64,000 nucleotides of DNA from Gnetum montanum. Lineage: Eukaryota > Streptophyta > Gnetopsida > Gnetales > Gnetaceae. The first letter of the stretch is position 1. Each line of letters opens with the position of its first letter. The stretch is taken from assembly GCA_015680685.1 (NCBI GenBank), contig MNCI01000556.1:1315931-1379930 (forward strand). The letters are read 5' to 3'. This document shows positions 45,085 to 57,312 of this stretch, piece after piece. The position numbers and the translations under genes are program-made. The notes beneath the pieces were generated by a model that worked only from the letters and a program-made list of their open reading frames with translations, was not told where the DNA came from and searched no databases.

Positions 45085-45690
45085 ATTTCAAAATGAAAAC
45101 AAAACCAAACCAAACAAAACCAGACCAAACAAAACCCTTGAATCTACTCGAATCGTATCTGCCACTGCCATCGTTGAAGCCGGTGTTGTCACACTTCGAG
45201 GAGAAGCTTCTGCTGGATCTACCAAACTTGGAACTGCCACCACCCTTGGTGTATGTAGACGAGGCATCTCTAGATTAATCAAACCCTCAGTCACACTTGG
45301 AAACCCTGCCGTAGGAGGAGTCACATTGATCAAAATTCGAGTTTGCATCGTGATTGGTGCCACCACGCTTGCAGTCTAGTGTAACAGAGGAAGTGTGGTA
45401 GGCAGCAAAAATTGATTTTTTGTAAGGAGCATAAGATTTGGCAGAGGCAGATGTAGACACGGATGTAGATGTAGATGCAAAGTCTATGCCTTTAAGTGAT
45501 CGAATCTTAGTGGCATCCCTGTCGTGTCTACCGTTGTTGTTCCAGTCCTTATCCATGTCCTCATTTTCCAAATCGTCACCATAAGACCTCGGTTGCTTCA
45601 TTGCACGACAACAGGAGGATCCAAATATGATAATGCAATAACCAGATTTCAGAGTTTTAATTGTAGGGTTTTATGGGTTGGGGTAGTATG
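45085..45690 (-). pseudogene. Host-gene-like fragment (promoter side and N-terminus)
   Basis: An ATG at 45601 opens a 104-codon frame starting MKQPRSYGDDLENEDMDK, hydrophilic, acidic and Ser/Thr-rich; it continues past two stops to about 45090 with repeated SSKFGRSSRSF and GSGRYDSSRF. Just upstream lies CATAAAACCCTACAATT, containing AAACCCTA, a telo-box motif common in plant housekeeping promoters. Composition is richer in GC than the surroundings. I do not recognise the protein. A captured piece of a host gene is the simplest reading. Confidence 0.45.
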
Positions 45691-45999
45691 ACTGATGAGT
45701 TTGTGTGCATCCTGTATGTCAATGTCTCAGGAGCCTTTGTATCAATTGATCCTTTACTTGACCAATAAGAAGACCTGCCTTCATAATTTTTCCTTCGATC
45801 TAAAGTATGATCAATGATTTCATTAGGGTAAATAATATAATTCCTTCTTTGCTATTGTACTATCTTCTAATATTTGATAAAGGGATAATTTGGCACTTTA
45901 ATTTCATATCCCAATTAGGTCTCAACATCATACGATGTTCCAATTTTGGATAAGATAGTCCTACTATTCCATGAAATGGCCAAATGTGCCAACATTAGT
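45691..45999. other. T3 spacer, nothing recognised
   Basis: AT-rich, without coding potential or clear repeats. Confidence 0.5.
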
Positions 46000-46360
46000 T
46001 TTAGACCATTACAGGCATAGGTTATGTTGTGCGAGTATGTCTACATAGTCATTTTAAGACCATGGTAAGCTGTAATGCCAGTTTAAGGTCTTAGTAGACT
46101 GTAGTACCAGTTTAACATATTAGTAAACAAAGTGTTAGTTTAAGGTCATAGTAGACCATATTGCCAATTTAGAGTCTTAGCAGATTGTAGTGCCTATTTA
46201 ACATCTTAGCAAATGTGGTGCTAGTTTAATGTCTTAGTAGACAAGGTATGAATTTAAGGTCATAGTAGACCATATTCCAGTTTATAGTCTTAGCAAACTA
46301 TAATGCTAGTTTAACATCTTAGCAGACATGGTGCTAGTTTAACATCTTAGCAAATGAAAC
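46000..46360. repeat. T3 minisatellite beside protease
   Basis: About ten copies of a 30-40 bp unit with core CCAGTTTAAGGTCTTAGTAGAC. The position equals 13385-13560 in T2: between the antisense segment and the protease end. Confidence 0.85.
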
Positions 46361-46559
46361 ATGAAAGAGAAACATTTTTTATGTTTAAACCATAAGTAAA
46401 AATAAAGAAATGTGGTAGATAAAAAAGCAAAAAAACTTAGGCTACATGCATTAGACTATAAATAACAATTGCTTATGTAATAAACTATAAACAAAAAGTA
46501 AGGCTATATGGCTATCGATGCATGGGAAGGTTAAGATGAACTTCACTTATGTAGATTCT

Positions 46560-47350
46560 TCCTAATCTTTGCAAAAATAGGGAGTGAGTAAGGCCTATTC
46601 TACATAAGCTTGTGTTTTCCATTCCCTTTTCTTATGATGTTAAAATGGAGTTCATCCCATAATGTATCCCATTGCCTATAATTTTCATCATTGGTTGTCT
46701 TGGGTTTTTTCTCTTCATGGATAGGAGCTTCTTCTTGAAGCTCCACTTCAGAACCTTTTCTATGTCTACATTGTTCATAGCTAGGGGAGCCACATTATCA
46801 CCATGAATGTTGATTTCACCTCCCTAGTAAGGATGTTGAATTTTTTGATGGATGGATGTGGACACACCTTGTAACTAATCCAACAAAGGTCTTCCTAGAA
46901 TCAAGTTGAATCTTGGTGTCTTTTCCACCATCATAAATTTTGCAATTGTAGGGAGTTATCCTTGGGCTATAAAATCCAAGGAGATAGATCCGTTGATAAC
47001 AACTCTTAATTCATTGAAGGAATTAAGAGCTATGGTGGTTTTATGTTGTACTTAGTTAAGTCCAAGCATTCAATAATGATGCATGGGATGACGTTGGTTG
47101 CTGCTCCATCATCAACATGCACCCAATGTATTTTAAATTATCTTTTACACATGGTTATGAATAAAGGGGTTGTAGTCACTTCACCTTTTTAGGGATTAAC
47201 TTTAATTTCCCTATTAAGAAGTTTTAACTATGTTGACATTTCCTCCCCTAGTGATGAAGGAATCATCATTGCATTGATGTCTTTCTCATTAGTAGGAATA
47301 TAATCACTAATAGGTATGGAGGTCAACATTTTGACTAGCACCTCATGATG
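46560..47350 (-). pseudogene. T3 protease region
   Basis: PRFNLILGRPLLD and SIHQKIQHPY (about 46935-46850) match PGFNLILGRSWL and HQEINLPY in T2. Upstream, a TSIPIS-like strand precedes it as in T2. Several stops. Confidence 0.8.
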
Positions 47351-47639
47351 TGTGAGAAAATTCATGATTAGGTCATACAAGATTAAGGTTGTGTTTTTCT
47401 ACTTGAGGGATTACTTTACTTGGTCCATTACACTAAGGAAGGTTTTGTTATTGACCATGGGCTTGTCACCTTGGCTGTGCTTTACTTCCTCCATGCATTC
47501 TAAAATGCAGACTTTAGATTTAGGCTATGGTTGTTGTAGCTCTTTCTTGTTGTCTTGGTTGTGGGCTATGGTGTCATCCTATGGCTTGTTGCTTGAAGAA
47601 GATGGGACAAAGGAGGTCATAGGTATATTTTAAATGGGA

Positions 47640-50160
47640 GTGGGCTTTGATGGGCCCACTTCCTCTTATGCCTCTATCATCTTATCTCTCTTGTTGTAAG
47701 GCTTTTTCTTATGCTTATTTCTTTTGTTGGTTGTAGTTTTTTGGTTGTTAGTCATTGATTGTAAGGAAGAGATAGTAGCATTGGCCACCATAGGGGATAA
47801 TTGTATAGTTGGTTGGGCTATGGTTATTTGGGTTGTATTAGGTTGAGAGGCGTTAATGAAAAAGGGTTCCCTCAAAGGCATTCCTAATGGTACTCTCACA
47901 AAAAAGGGGGATCTTAAGCTATGGGAAGTCGAAGAAGCCTTTTCATTGTAGAGGGTTACTTAGATCATGAATGGTTCTCTTGTAGGTATCCTATTTTAAT
48001 CACTGTTAAATGTTGAAAAAACATAATGGCTATCATTAGCATTCAGTGGATGTTTATAGCACTACATCAACTAGTTTCATGATCTAACTAGGTTTGAAGC
48101 ATCTAAGATCAGTTTCCTACCATCCATCATCCTTTGTAGGTCATCCTTTAGTGTAAGGTAGAATTCTATATAATGACTAAGCAATTGATAATAATGGCAA
48201 AGTGGTCTAGATTGAAGTATTTAGGCAACTTAAGATCATCCTTCATTGCCCGAGTGGGATCTTTGGCTATTTTGCATTGTTGGTCATGTTTTAGTCATTT
48301 GTTTATGTTGCATTCATCCACTTTTGAATAGTTGGTCTAGAAACTTCAATTATTTTAATGGCAATGTAGTGTATTTAGACTTTTCATTCCATTTGAAGTT
48401 ATGTCTATTTGTTGTCAATGTAGTTATCTTAGAAGTTGATGATTGGTTATTGAGGTCATTTGTGGGATCCTTGGGTAGGTTGAACTTTGTCCCTTGGTTC
48501 ATGGTCTTGGTTTTCTAGGTTATAGTTTCTATGGTAGTGTTGTCTTGTTTTCCATTTTTCTTGTCTCTTCTAGTATGTTGATTTTTATATGATATATAGG
48601 TTGGATGATGTCTAGCCTCTATGGAATCCTCTATCTTTTTAAATTATGAAAATTCTTGGCTAAAAGACCATGGATCAAGGTAGTAGAGTTTAGACTTGAT
48701 GAAGTCATTAACTACTCCCTTGAATATATTTAACAAGTGGGATTTGGCTATAGACTCTATAATTTTATTCAGCAGTTAATTCCACCACTAAATGAGTTTT
48801 TGTACAAGTTCCAAGGGTCCCTTATTAACCTTCATGAGTTGTTCAAGTGTTGTGTTAGGCTTAAAGTTATACTTGAACTAGTTGACAAACTAGGCTACTA
48901 AGTTTTCCAAAGAGAATATAAATCCTCTAGGAAATGCATGATACCAATAAAGTGCTTTCCTAGTCAAAGACATAGGGAGAATCCTCAGTATGATCTAAGG
49001 ACATGACTGTAAGAGTAAACATTCAAATCAAAAGGTAGTAAGGTGAACATTAGGGTCACCTTATCTACTATATTCTCTAAATTACAAAATCTGGACACTA
49101 AGAGGAACTATTAAGGGTGGAACTACAGGACTTATGGGATCATCTTGGTAGAAGTCCAAATCTTGAATATTTGTGTGGTAAAGGTTTGAAGCCTTTTCAA
49201 CAACTCTGTTAGGTCTTAGATCATTTGGAAGTCCTGAGCCTTGTAGTGGCACCATAGTTTGTAAGGTTTGTGCTTAAGGTTGTGAAATCTATTGTGATAT
49301 TTGTGGCCTTATTAAGGATTTCATGATAGAAGGAAAAGGTTGCACTATGGTTGTGTCTTATGGCCCAAATAAGGAAAAATATGTTTTTTTGGGTACTTAA
49401 GGCACAAACAAGAAAAATGTGGTGTGTGACCCTTGTGTTGTTGGGGGTCCCATGTTGGGCCCTATGTGAGTAGTCAATAAATTTGTGGTGGTAAAAACCA
49501 CCATTGATGGTTTTACATATCAATATTTTATTTTAAATGACATTAATGTGTTATAGTTTGTTATTTGTGGCATTGTTTAAGTGTTATACATGGCTATAGC
49601 TAGTATGGGAGCTGTTGTAGTAGGGTATGGAGGACTGGAAATTGGTGGCACCAGGCCCATAGAGAAAACCAAAGCATTAGGGGAAGATTTTGTGATGTTG
49701 GGGGATGTTTGTCGGAATAGTACTCTAAGGATGTTTTCAAGCTTAGATTCTACCTTAAATTCATCCTCCTCTTTCTATTGTTCACCAAAGGTAGGCTTGC
49801 CATCTTCCTTGTCTATGGTGATCAATCAAGCTAGGACACTAGAATAGACATCATTAAGAGAAATTTCTTTGTATGGGGAAGGGATGTACTCTTTTCCACC
49901 CCTATGTATGAGCTCAAACTCCCTTTTCAACTTCAATTCATTGAGTTAACATGCCGTCGTATATTTTGGCACAAATAAAGTTATAACAATCTTCATTTAT
50001 GGCTGCAAAATTAGGAATCTCCACTATAACTCTCAAATATTGCCTACACTCAATGATGGCAAGGTCTTTGGAATCATACACCCTCATAACTTGTTGGTTA
50101 TGATCTTCACCAGTGAAGATGAAGGGCAATTTGGTAGAGTTTCAAAAAGGCATGACTATA
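47640..50160 (-). pseudogene. T3 gag
   Basis: The N-terminal part DEDCYNFICAKIYDGMLT-like sequence (about 49990-49940) matches EEYNFICVKIQAKLAL of T2 gag. The 47899-47666 piece (MRVPLGMPLREPFFINAS) matches the Pro-rich end before protease. The core is in fragments between 48700 and 49150 (YQDDP-like, LPSIHQ-like). It is highly decayed with frameshifts. Confidence 0.75.
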
Positions 50161-50441
50161 GTGTTGAGGATTGTTTAAGAATAGGGTATGAAAGGGAAAA
50201 TAGGAGTAAATACCAATGAATGGAATTAAAAAAATATTAGAGGAAATAAAAATGGCAAAAGATGATGTACCTACTATAATTAGTAAGTGGGGAATAAAGG
50301 GGGTTTACCCCTTTAGTAGAAATGGAATATTGAAAACTTTGAATTTAAACATCATCCAAGTTGGTCTCTTGACTACCTCTATAGTAGGTATGATAAGGAG
50401 GATGGGGGGAGAAGAAAAAATGGGGTGAGATAATGAAAATT

Positions 50442-51991
50442 TTTTACAAGTAAAAACCTCAATTTCTAGAATGGAAACTAAGGATCCTTGGTGCAAGTAG
50501 TTCCCCAAACCTAAATCCCTGAGCCCTCCATAATAAAAATGGGATTTGAGACACCTTGGTTAGTTTGGTAGATCAACTAGGGAGTTAGAAAATGTGAAAT
50601 GTGGAAGCATAAATAGATCTAAATAATGCACAAAAGATATATTTATTTTTTAACACAAAACTCAAAACTTATAACTTTATTGAAAAAAGAATAAAGAATA
50701 AGTTAGAGAAATGTATACAAATAGTGAGTAGATGAGTAAAAAATAGGAGATTCACTTTTGTAGAAGTTCAAAGCCTATTGAAGTTGATGAGATTTGCTCC
50801 ATGATCTAGGTACTAAGCCACTCCTAATGCTATCGAACCTTCCTTCACTATTGTAACCTTAGATCTTCCAATTTGGTCATTGCTGAGGGGGTGAGAAAGG
50901 TGGAAAATGTGGATGCCAAGTTGTTCCATGATGGTATTTGGAAATCCAAGAAGTGTAGTGTTGACACCAGAAATCCACCAAATCTCAAGGCCATAATTCT
51001 TCCACACTAGGGTTCAAGAGAATGCAGGTATGAGGACTTGCAAGAGCTCTTCAGTGCTTAAAAATGCCTGAAGTGTTGAATTGTGTGTATGTAAATTACT
51101 TAAAATTGCTGAATTGCCAAAGTGCTTGTGTGTTAAAAATTGATGAACCATCCAAAAAATCTTAGAATCGCTCAATGGTGTTTGAGGTTGGCTTTTATAG
51201 GTTTCTTGGGCCATAAATGGGGTTGCAAATTTGCTATGATTTCATTAAAAATTGGCTTTGAAATGGCTGAAAATTTGATGTGATTTTGCTACAAATTGGA
51301 TGCCAAATTTAGGTGAGATGGGTGCCCAAATTTGGGTGGTTACTATACATAGTAAGTGCTTCCTCCCAGGGCCATTCTATTTACTATAAATAGTAACCAT
51401 GGCACACCTTTCATGTTGGAGATGAATCTTCCACATTGATCTCTCCATGATGCTTGTTGAAGTGGTTGTTCAACCTTGAAGTGCATGAACTGATGAATTT
51501 TTCTTCTTGTGGCTTCCATAGTGAGGGATTGAATTTTCCACACTAGGAGAAAAACATTCTAGGCTAGGGTAATAGTTTCCAAGATGGGAAAAGCTTCCAT
51601 GATTAGGGGATACTTTCTAGGCTAAGGGGAAATAATTTCTAGGCTTGGGGAAAGCTTGCAAGTTGTGCATTTGGTCTCCACATTGAAGGGGGAAAAGTTT
51701 CAAAACCTAAAATCCTTCCATGGTTGGGGCAGGTGAGATATACCCCCTGCAAGTGTTTCTAGCATAGAAAAATTTATACCTCACATAAATACTATGTAAC
51801 CTTTTTTCACTTGGGGAATGAGGCTTTGACCACTTATGAGGCATTTTCAGCCCCAAAAGTATAAAATATGTGAAATTTCCCATTTTTGGCTACAATTTTC
51901 ACATTTACATTGAAAGTTTTCCTTGGGTTTCATGCAATGAAAGCCACATGATGAAGATTGGTTATAACATGCAAAATTTTGTGGTGTTTGA
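50442..51991 (-). repeat. T3 5' LTR (right copy)
   Basis: 1550 bp, aligned with 28422-30070. The left end has lost the TG (TTTTACAAG), and the right tip reads GTGTTTGA in place of GTGTTTCA. The TATA box is at about 51190-51201 on the minus strand (CCTATAAAAGCC). Confidence 0.9.
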
Positions 51992-51996
51992 CCTAG
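51992..51996. repeat. Target-site duplication of T3, right copy (CCTAG)
   Basis: It follows the right LTR and matches 28417-28421. Confidence 0.88.
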
Positions 51997-52592
51997 TACA
52001 ATTGAACCCATACAAATCCTTCTTTGTTAAGACCTTCAATTATATTTGGTAAGATGTTTATTTTTTCTATGTTACCAGACTATTGAAGTTAATTTCCACA
52101 AAAGAAGTGAAGGAGAAAGATCAAGCTTTACCATCTAGAACATTATCATCTTGCCATATTTTCTTAATGGAAGAACTATAACTACATTCATTGGCCCTTG
52201 GAGATAAATAAAGGATAGGAAGCTTCTTAACCCTTATTTTATTTCTTATTTTATCTATTTTTCTTTCTTTATTTAATTTCTACTCTTGAAATTAGGAAAA
52301 CAAAATATTCCCAAGTGATACAAGTTAAGAATAAGGATTTTTCCTAGTTTCACTTGGTAACAAAAAAATATGAGATGCACATACTATAAATTTGGTTAAG
52401 GCTTGGAATTAGTAGTTGATAAAATCTTAATTTACCCCTTATTATTAATAGAAGAATTAATTTAAGTTATTAACATGGTAGATTTATTTTCCTTATATAT
52501 CTTTCTCAGTTATATTTTTATTATAAATTAAATAGGGGAATATTAAAACCATATTTAAAAAGGAGAAACAAAACCATTAGATCATAAAGAAA
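51997..52592. other. Flank of T3, nothing recognised
   Basis: AT-rich sequence without coding potential. Confidence 0.5.
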
Positions 52593-53530
52593 GTTCCATA
52601 TGTGGACTTATTTGAGAATGAACAAAAGATGAAGGTTGTTTAACACATCTATATTTCTAAATGGTGTTATTCCATAACTACGAGGTATAATTGTTATTAT
52701 AAGATCCTTAATGAGAATTATCTCTTACCTTTTACATTAGTCTACATTTGTATTAAACCTTTTGCTTGACTAGTTAGTGAGTATGGTTAGGATTTTTCTA
52801 TTCATCCTTCCAAGAGATATTTCATTTTCTAAACCATTGAATCCCCTAAAAATATGAACAATGATCTTACGAATCCTTAAGAACTACTTTAGAGAATTTG
52901 TCTTACCTTGAAATATGTAACCTATAAGTGTATCTAATGAATTGTCATAAGGATTCTACTTCTGAAGGTAATAAATCACATTTACATAATAACATTGACA
53001 AAGGTGTCTACATCGTGACCTTTAACTCATCAAGAAGAAATTTTTTTGCACTCTTTCAATATCCATATGTAGACTTATTTGAGAATAAACAAAAGCTAAG
53101 GAGGATCATTTTATCACATTTGTGTTTCTAAATGATATCATTTCATAACTATGAGGTGTAATTGTTATTATAAGATTCTTATTGAAAATTATCTCTTGCA
53201 TTTTACATTAGTCCACATTTGTGTTAAACATTTTTCTTTACTAGTTTATGAATATGCTTAGAATTTTGCTATACATCCTTCTAAGAGATATTCCATTTTC
53301 TCAATAATTGAATTCATTTAAAATACTAACTATGATCTTGTGAATCCTTAAAGAACTAATTTAGAGAATTTTTGTTACCTTGATACATGTAAGCTATAAG
53401 TGCTTAATGAATTAGCATAAGGCTTCTGCTTCTAAAGGTAATAAATCACATTTACATAATAATATTAAGTAAGGTTTTTACAACTTAACCTTTAACTCAT
53501 GAAGAAGAAAAGTGTAGGTTCACTCTAATA
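52593..53530. repeat. Direct tandem duplication, unit about 470 bp
   Basis: 52593-53064 and 53065-53530 align base for base, for example CCATATGTGGACTTATTTGA with CCATATGTAGACTTATTTGA and TAATTGTTATTATAAGAT in both. The two copies are diverged and hold no reading frame of note. Confidence 0.85.
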
Positions 53531-53607
53531 ATTAAATCACATTTAACACACTAAATTTAGATATTATGGAAAGATAAAATTATTTGCTAGAAAGAAAGAA
53601 AATTAAC

Positions 53608-55434
53608 TATAACAATTGAAAATGTTGATGCTTGAAATGGGAACACCGAGAGATTCACGAGCACCCAACTTTGACCCCATGTCTACATGAGGGCCTACTA
53701 GAGGTAGATATGCCATGCCTAGATTAGTCTTGTCAATGTAATGGGGACTTACAAAATGCAATGCTAAAATGGTGCTAAGTGTTTGCATAGTGTGAATGGT
53801 ATCAATGGGGATGAATGTAGTCAAGGGTTTCCACTAAAAATGAAGGTCTTAATGCATAGTTACATGTAAAAATAGTGAAAAATGCAAGTAAAATGCCAAA
53901 ATGTAAATAAAAATGCTAAAAAATATATAGTGGGAGAGTAAGAGAGAAAGAAAAACCACCCTAAATAGGGTTGAGTGTAGTTAATCTCAAGAGTTAATAA
54001 GGTATGCGATGTACAACAGGTATAGTGGATAGCATAGTCAAAGTCTTGAGGTGTCTAGGACATGAAAATTGACATCCATCATGGTGTCTATGCTTACGAG
54101 GTTGGTTGCCATGGTGTGTATTGAACTACATTGGTCTGCAGTGTCTGCGATGGTGTGCAAATGCCTCTTCTTGCTAAGATGCCAAAGTTCCAAAATGGTA
54201 TAGATGTCAATCAAAATACCACAAATGTCAAGCTCACTTTAGATTTTCCAACCCCTAAAACATAAAGGATTGGAATATTTATAGGGCTATGTCTCTTGTG
54301 AAATGTAGATTGGTTGCCACATGGTAATCCGATAGTTGGGGCTATGCTACACCAAACTATGCTCTCCACTGAAGCAAACAATGTTGTGGTCTACTATGCT
54401 CCAATGAACTCTGAGAGATTGCTAGACTATGACTATTCTATGAATTGCATGTTCATGTTCCAAAAATATCACAATGTACCTGATCAAGGTGCAAGAAATG
54501 TAAATTTGAAGACCACACTCTAGGAATACACTATTCATTATTTCAAGTGGTGTCAAGCATAGTTACAATTTTGGGACAAAGGGGCATGCCAAAAAGATGT
54601 ATGCTACTTGTTGAAGGTGTGTTGGAGTTATTTTGAATGATGGTGCAATATTGTTAAGGGCTTTAGAGGTCATTACGCATGTCTACACTTGACTACAATC
54701 TAGAGTAGGGGAGAGCATAGTCCTAGACATAGCAAAAATTTTGTAGAAAAGTGGTTGTTTATTGACTACATTCTAGGAGAGGTTGGCTACACTCCCAACT
54801 GGGGTAGAGCATAGTCATAACACTTAGAGAATTTTTTCAAAATCTAGCTACAAGTTGACTATGCTCTAAGGTAGTGATGAGCGTAGTCTCAACAATTAGA
54901 AAAAATTGCAAAAAATTAGGTCTTGATGCTATCTACACTTGACTACACTCTAGTGTAGTGGAGAGCATAGTATTAATAGTTAGAAAATTTTTCCAAACTA
55001 TTTATTCCATGCCAACTATGCTTGACTATGCTCCATTGTAGTGGAAAGCACAATCTTTGCCAAACTATTTCTTCTATGCAAACCATGTTCTGTAGCGCTA
55101 GCTTGATACCTAGAAAGATTTGCAAAACTAGCCTCTGGTGTTGACTACACTCTCTATAGAGCTAACTACACTCTAGTGTAGTGGAAGACATAGTCCCAAC
55201 ACTTAGAAAAGTTTGTAGCTTCTTACATCATGTTGACACTTAGGTAAAATTGCACAAAATCATTGTTTGGAGTTTACTACAATATCCATTAGGTTGACTA
55301 CACTCTCCATTGGGTTGATTATGATCTGGTGTAGTGGAGAGCATAGTCCTAGCACTTAGAAATAATTTTCCTTATGTTGACACTTAGACAAATTTGTAGT
55401 TGAGACTTGATAGCCCAAATTTTGTGGTGTTTGA
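53608..55434 (-). repeat. T4 3' LTR
   Basis: The left end TATAACAATTGAAAATGTTG aligns with TGTAACGATGGAGAATGTTG of T2, and the R-U5 part also resembles T2 (CCTAGATTAGTCTTGTCAAT). The right tip GTGTTTGA precedes the polypurine tract. The TATA box is at 54274-54283 (minus, TATAAATATT). U3 holds a tandem array. Confidence 0.85.
54640..55390. repeat. Tandem array in T4 U3 (unit about 85 bp, palindromic core)
   Basis: Seven or eight imperfect copies, at about 54690, 54785, 54860, 54940, 55025, 55150 and 55300. The core is ACTACACTCTAGTGTAGT, a perfect palindrome in the best copies, then GGAGAGCATAGTC and CACTTAGAAAA. It lies directly upstream of the LTR TATA box. Confidence 0.85.
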
Positions 55435-55507
55435 TTGGTCCCTCTTTGTTGACATCTGGAGGAAAGGCCCAAGAGACATTAACAAAGAATTGCAAAACAC
55501 CATAGCA
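55424..55507 (-). promoter_or_regulatory. T4 polypurine tract within an LTR-spanning palindrome
   Basis: GTGGTGTTTGA at the LTR tip pairs with AAAACACCAT (about 55493-55502), and CTTTGTTGACATC (55444-55456) pairs with GACATTAACAAAG. The minus-strand tract is CAAAGAGGGACCA. This is the best preserved example beside T1. Confidence 0.85.
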
Positions 55508-56429
55508 AGCTTGGCACCAACATCACTTACCAATCTATGGTCATATGTCACTATGTTGTGCCCAAGAGTGCTATGGATAGTGGTATGCAAGGGGGAAAAG
55601 GTACGAGTAATGTGCTAGGGGAAAAAGAGGAAATGAAATGAAAATAGGATGTTAAGGTTTGGGATGTAGGATCATCATGGCTAATAGTGACCATGGAATT
55701 AGGGTGGCTTACCCCTAAAAATGTTAACCTCTCATCAAAGTGCTCATGAGAAAGTCAAGGTGGATTTAGAGATAGACTAATTGCAAAATTTTAGCTCTGC
55801 TAATTTGCTTAGGGGCATGCTTTTCCCCTTTTCTTTTGATTTTAGTTTTCTGCTTATTTTTGTTTTTTGGCAAGGTGAATCTTCTTTGGATTCCTCACAA
55901 TGCTAATGACTAATTGTGGAATTCTTTTCATTAAGTGGACTACATGCCACTAGATGGGCTTTACTTTGATGCTTGCAAAACCACATTGCATCTGTGAGAT
56001 AGGTGTTTTCTCCCTGGGATGACTTGTGTTACATCTACTTGAGCTTTGACCAGATAATAGAGGTTCTCCATGGGAAAACTTATGTTATGTCTACCTTGGG
56101 TTCTATAGTTTGGCCTACAAGAATATGCCATGTGGTTATGGCACATGTGCATTATAGAGATTTGCAATTTTGATTATATGGGGCAATGCAATGGTATCAA
56201 GACATAGGAATGGTGTAGATAGGCTATAACAGGGTAATAGGGATATGCACTCTTGAGAGGCTCAGCTAGTCCAATAATGTACATCAGAGTGACATGGTGA
56301 CTTGCCACTATAATGAGATGCACCTTTGCATGACTACCTTAAGGCTTTGTATTGCAAACACAACTCAGAGAAGATAAGAAAAACACACAACACAAAAGGA
56401 AAATAAAGTGCTAGGTACTAAAAATGCTA
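55508..56429. other. T4 3' untranslated region, nothing recognised
   Basis: It lies between palindrome and tandem arrays. I recognise no domain in the short reading frames on either strand. Confidence 0.5.
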
Positions 56430-56740
56430 CTGTTGCTCGAATGGCCAAGCCAATGGTAGGTCCTCAAAAAGCCAAAAAAATTATGGAAGGCAATGATGCT
56501 ATAGGTGCTAGAGAGCCCACACCGATGGCAAGCATTTAGAAAGCTAGTGAAATGCTATGGGATAATGATGTTATAGGTGCTCGAGAGCCCACATCGATGA
56601 TAGAAGCTTAGAAAACTAGTAGAATGGTAGGGGGCTATGATGCTACAAGTGTTTCCAAAGCCAAGTAATGGCAAGAGCCCAAAAAATCAAAAAGATGGTG
56701 GGGGATCACGATGCTACAAGTGATCCAAAGGTGGAGCTGA
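56430..56740. repeat. T4 75-bp tandem array
   Basis: Four copies of about 70-77 bp with core GATGCTATAGGTGCTAGAGAG and CCCACACCGATGG. They lie just before a G-rich run and two undetermined bases (56814-56815). Confidence 0.75.
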
Positions 56741-56859
56741 TGGCTAGTTCTCCATTCTAGGACTGTAGTATCCCCATCTCTGTGGTGTAGAAAAGTGGGG
56801 TGGGTGGGGGGCGNNGGGGGCGAGAAGGTGTAGAGGAGTTGAAATTATTCTTGCTCACT

Positions 56860-57302
56860 AGTTCATGGAACTATGCATGACTAATGGTGAACCTAGTTTA
56901 AGGTATTGGTAGACCATGGTGTGCTAGTTCATAGTCCTAGTGGACTACTGCATACCAGTTTAATGTCATAGCAGACAAATGTTGTTGTGTTAGTTTAATG
57001 TCATAACCCAAGGATGAATGCTATGCAAGTTTAACATCATGAAAAATGCATGCTTTGCTAATTTAACATCATACCAGATAAATGGTGTTAGTTTATAGTC
57101 ATAGCAGACTTGTTGTGCTAGTTTATATTCATAGCAAACTTTTTGTACTAGTTTATAGTCATAGTGATCTTGCTATGCCAGTTTATAGTCATAGTGAACT
57201 TAATGTGCTAGTTTATGGTCATAATGGACTTGCTATACCAGCTTATAGTCATAGCAGACTCACTATGCCAGTTTATAGTCATAGTGAATTTGTTGAGATC
57301 TA
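56860..57302 (-). repeat. T4 minisatellite after pol
   Basis: About a dozen copies of a 30-36 bp unit, core GCTAGTTTATAGTCATAGCAGAC. They directly follow the pol stop as in T1, T2 and T3. The plus-strand 73-codon frame at 57082 is only the translated repeat. Confidence 0.9.
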
Positions 57303-57312
57303 GCACTACATG

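Larger units (their letters stand above)
28422..51991 (-). mobile_element. T3: older Tat-like element related to T2
   Basis: T3 is 23.6 kb and reads on the minus strand: 5' LTR 50442-51991, gag, protease, minisatellite, a long insert with the antisense gene (40711-43106, plus), a 180-bp tandem array, RT-RNase H-integrase (34700-30322) and 3' LTR 28422-30070. The LTRs align along their length but are visibly more diverged than those of T2. All coding parts carry many stops and frameshifts. It contains the solo LTR S2 and a fragment that looks host-derived. The CCTAG duplication confirms the ends. Confidence 0.92.

Noticed and set aside
56805-56822. G-rich run with two undetermined bases as a biological feature
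   Set aside because: The Ns suggest a sequencing or assembly problem at a G run.
56860-57302. CRISPR-like regular repeats
   Set aside because: Units are imperfect tandem repeats without unique spacers, in a plant retrotransposon.
57082-57303. Repetitive 73-codon protein (MVLVYSHSRLVV-like)
   Set aside because: It is a translated minisatellite after T4 pol; the unit length keeps the frame open by chance.
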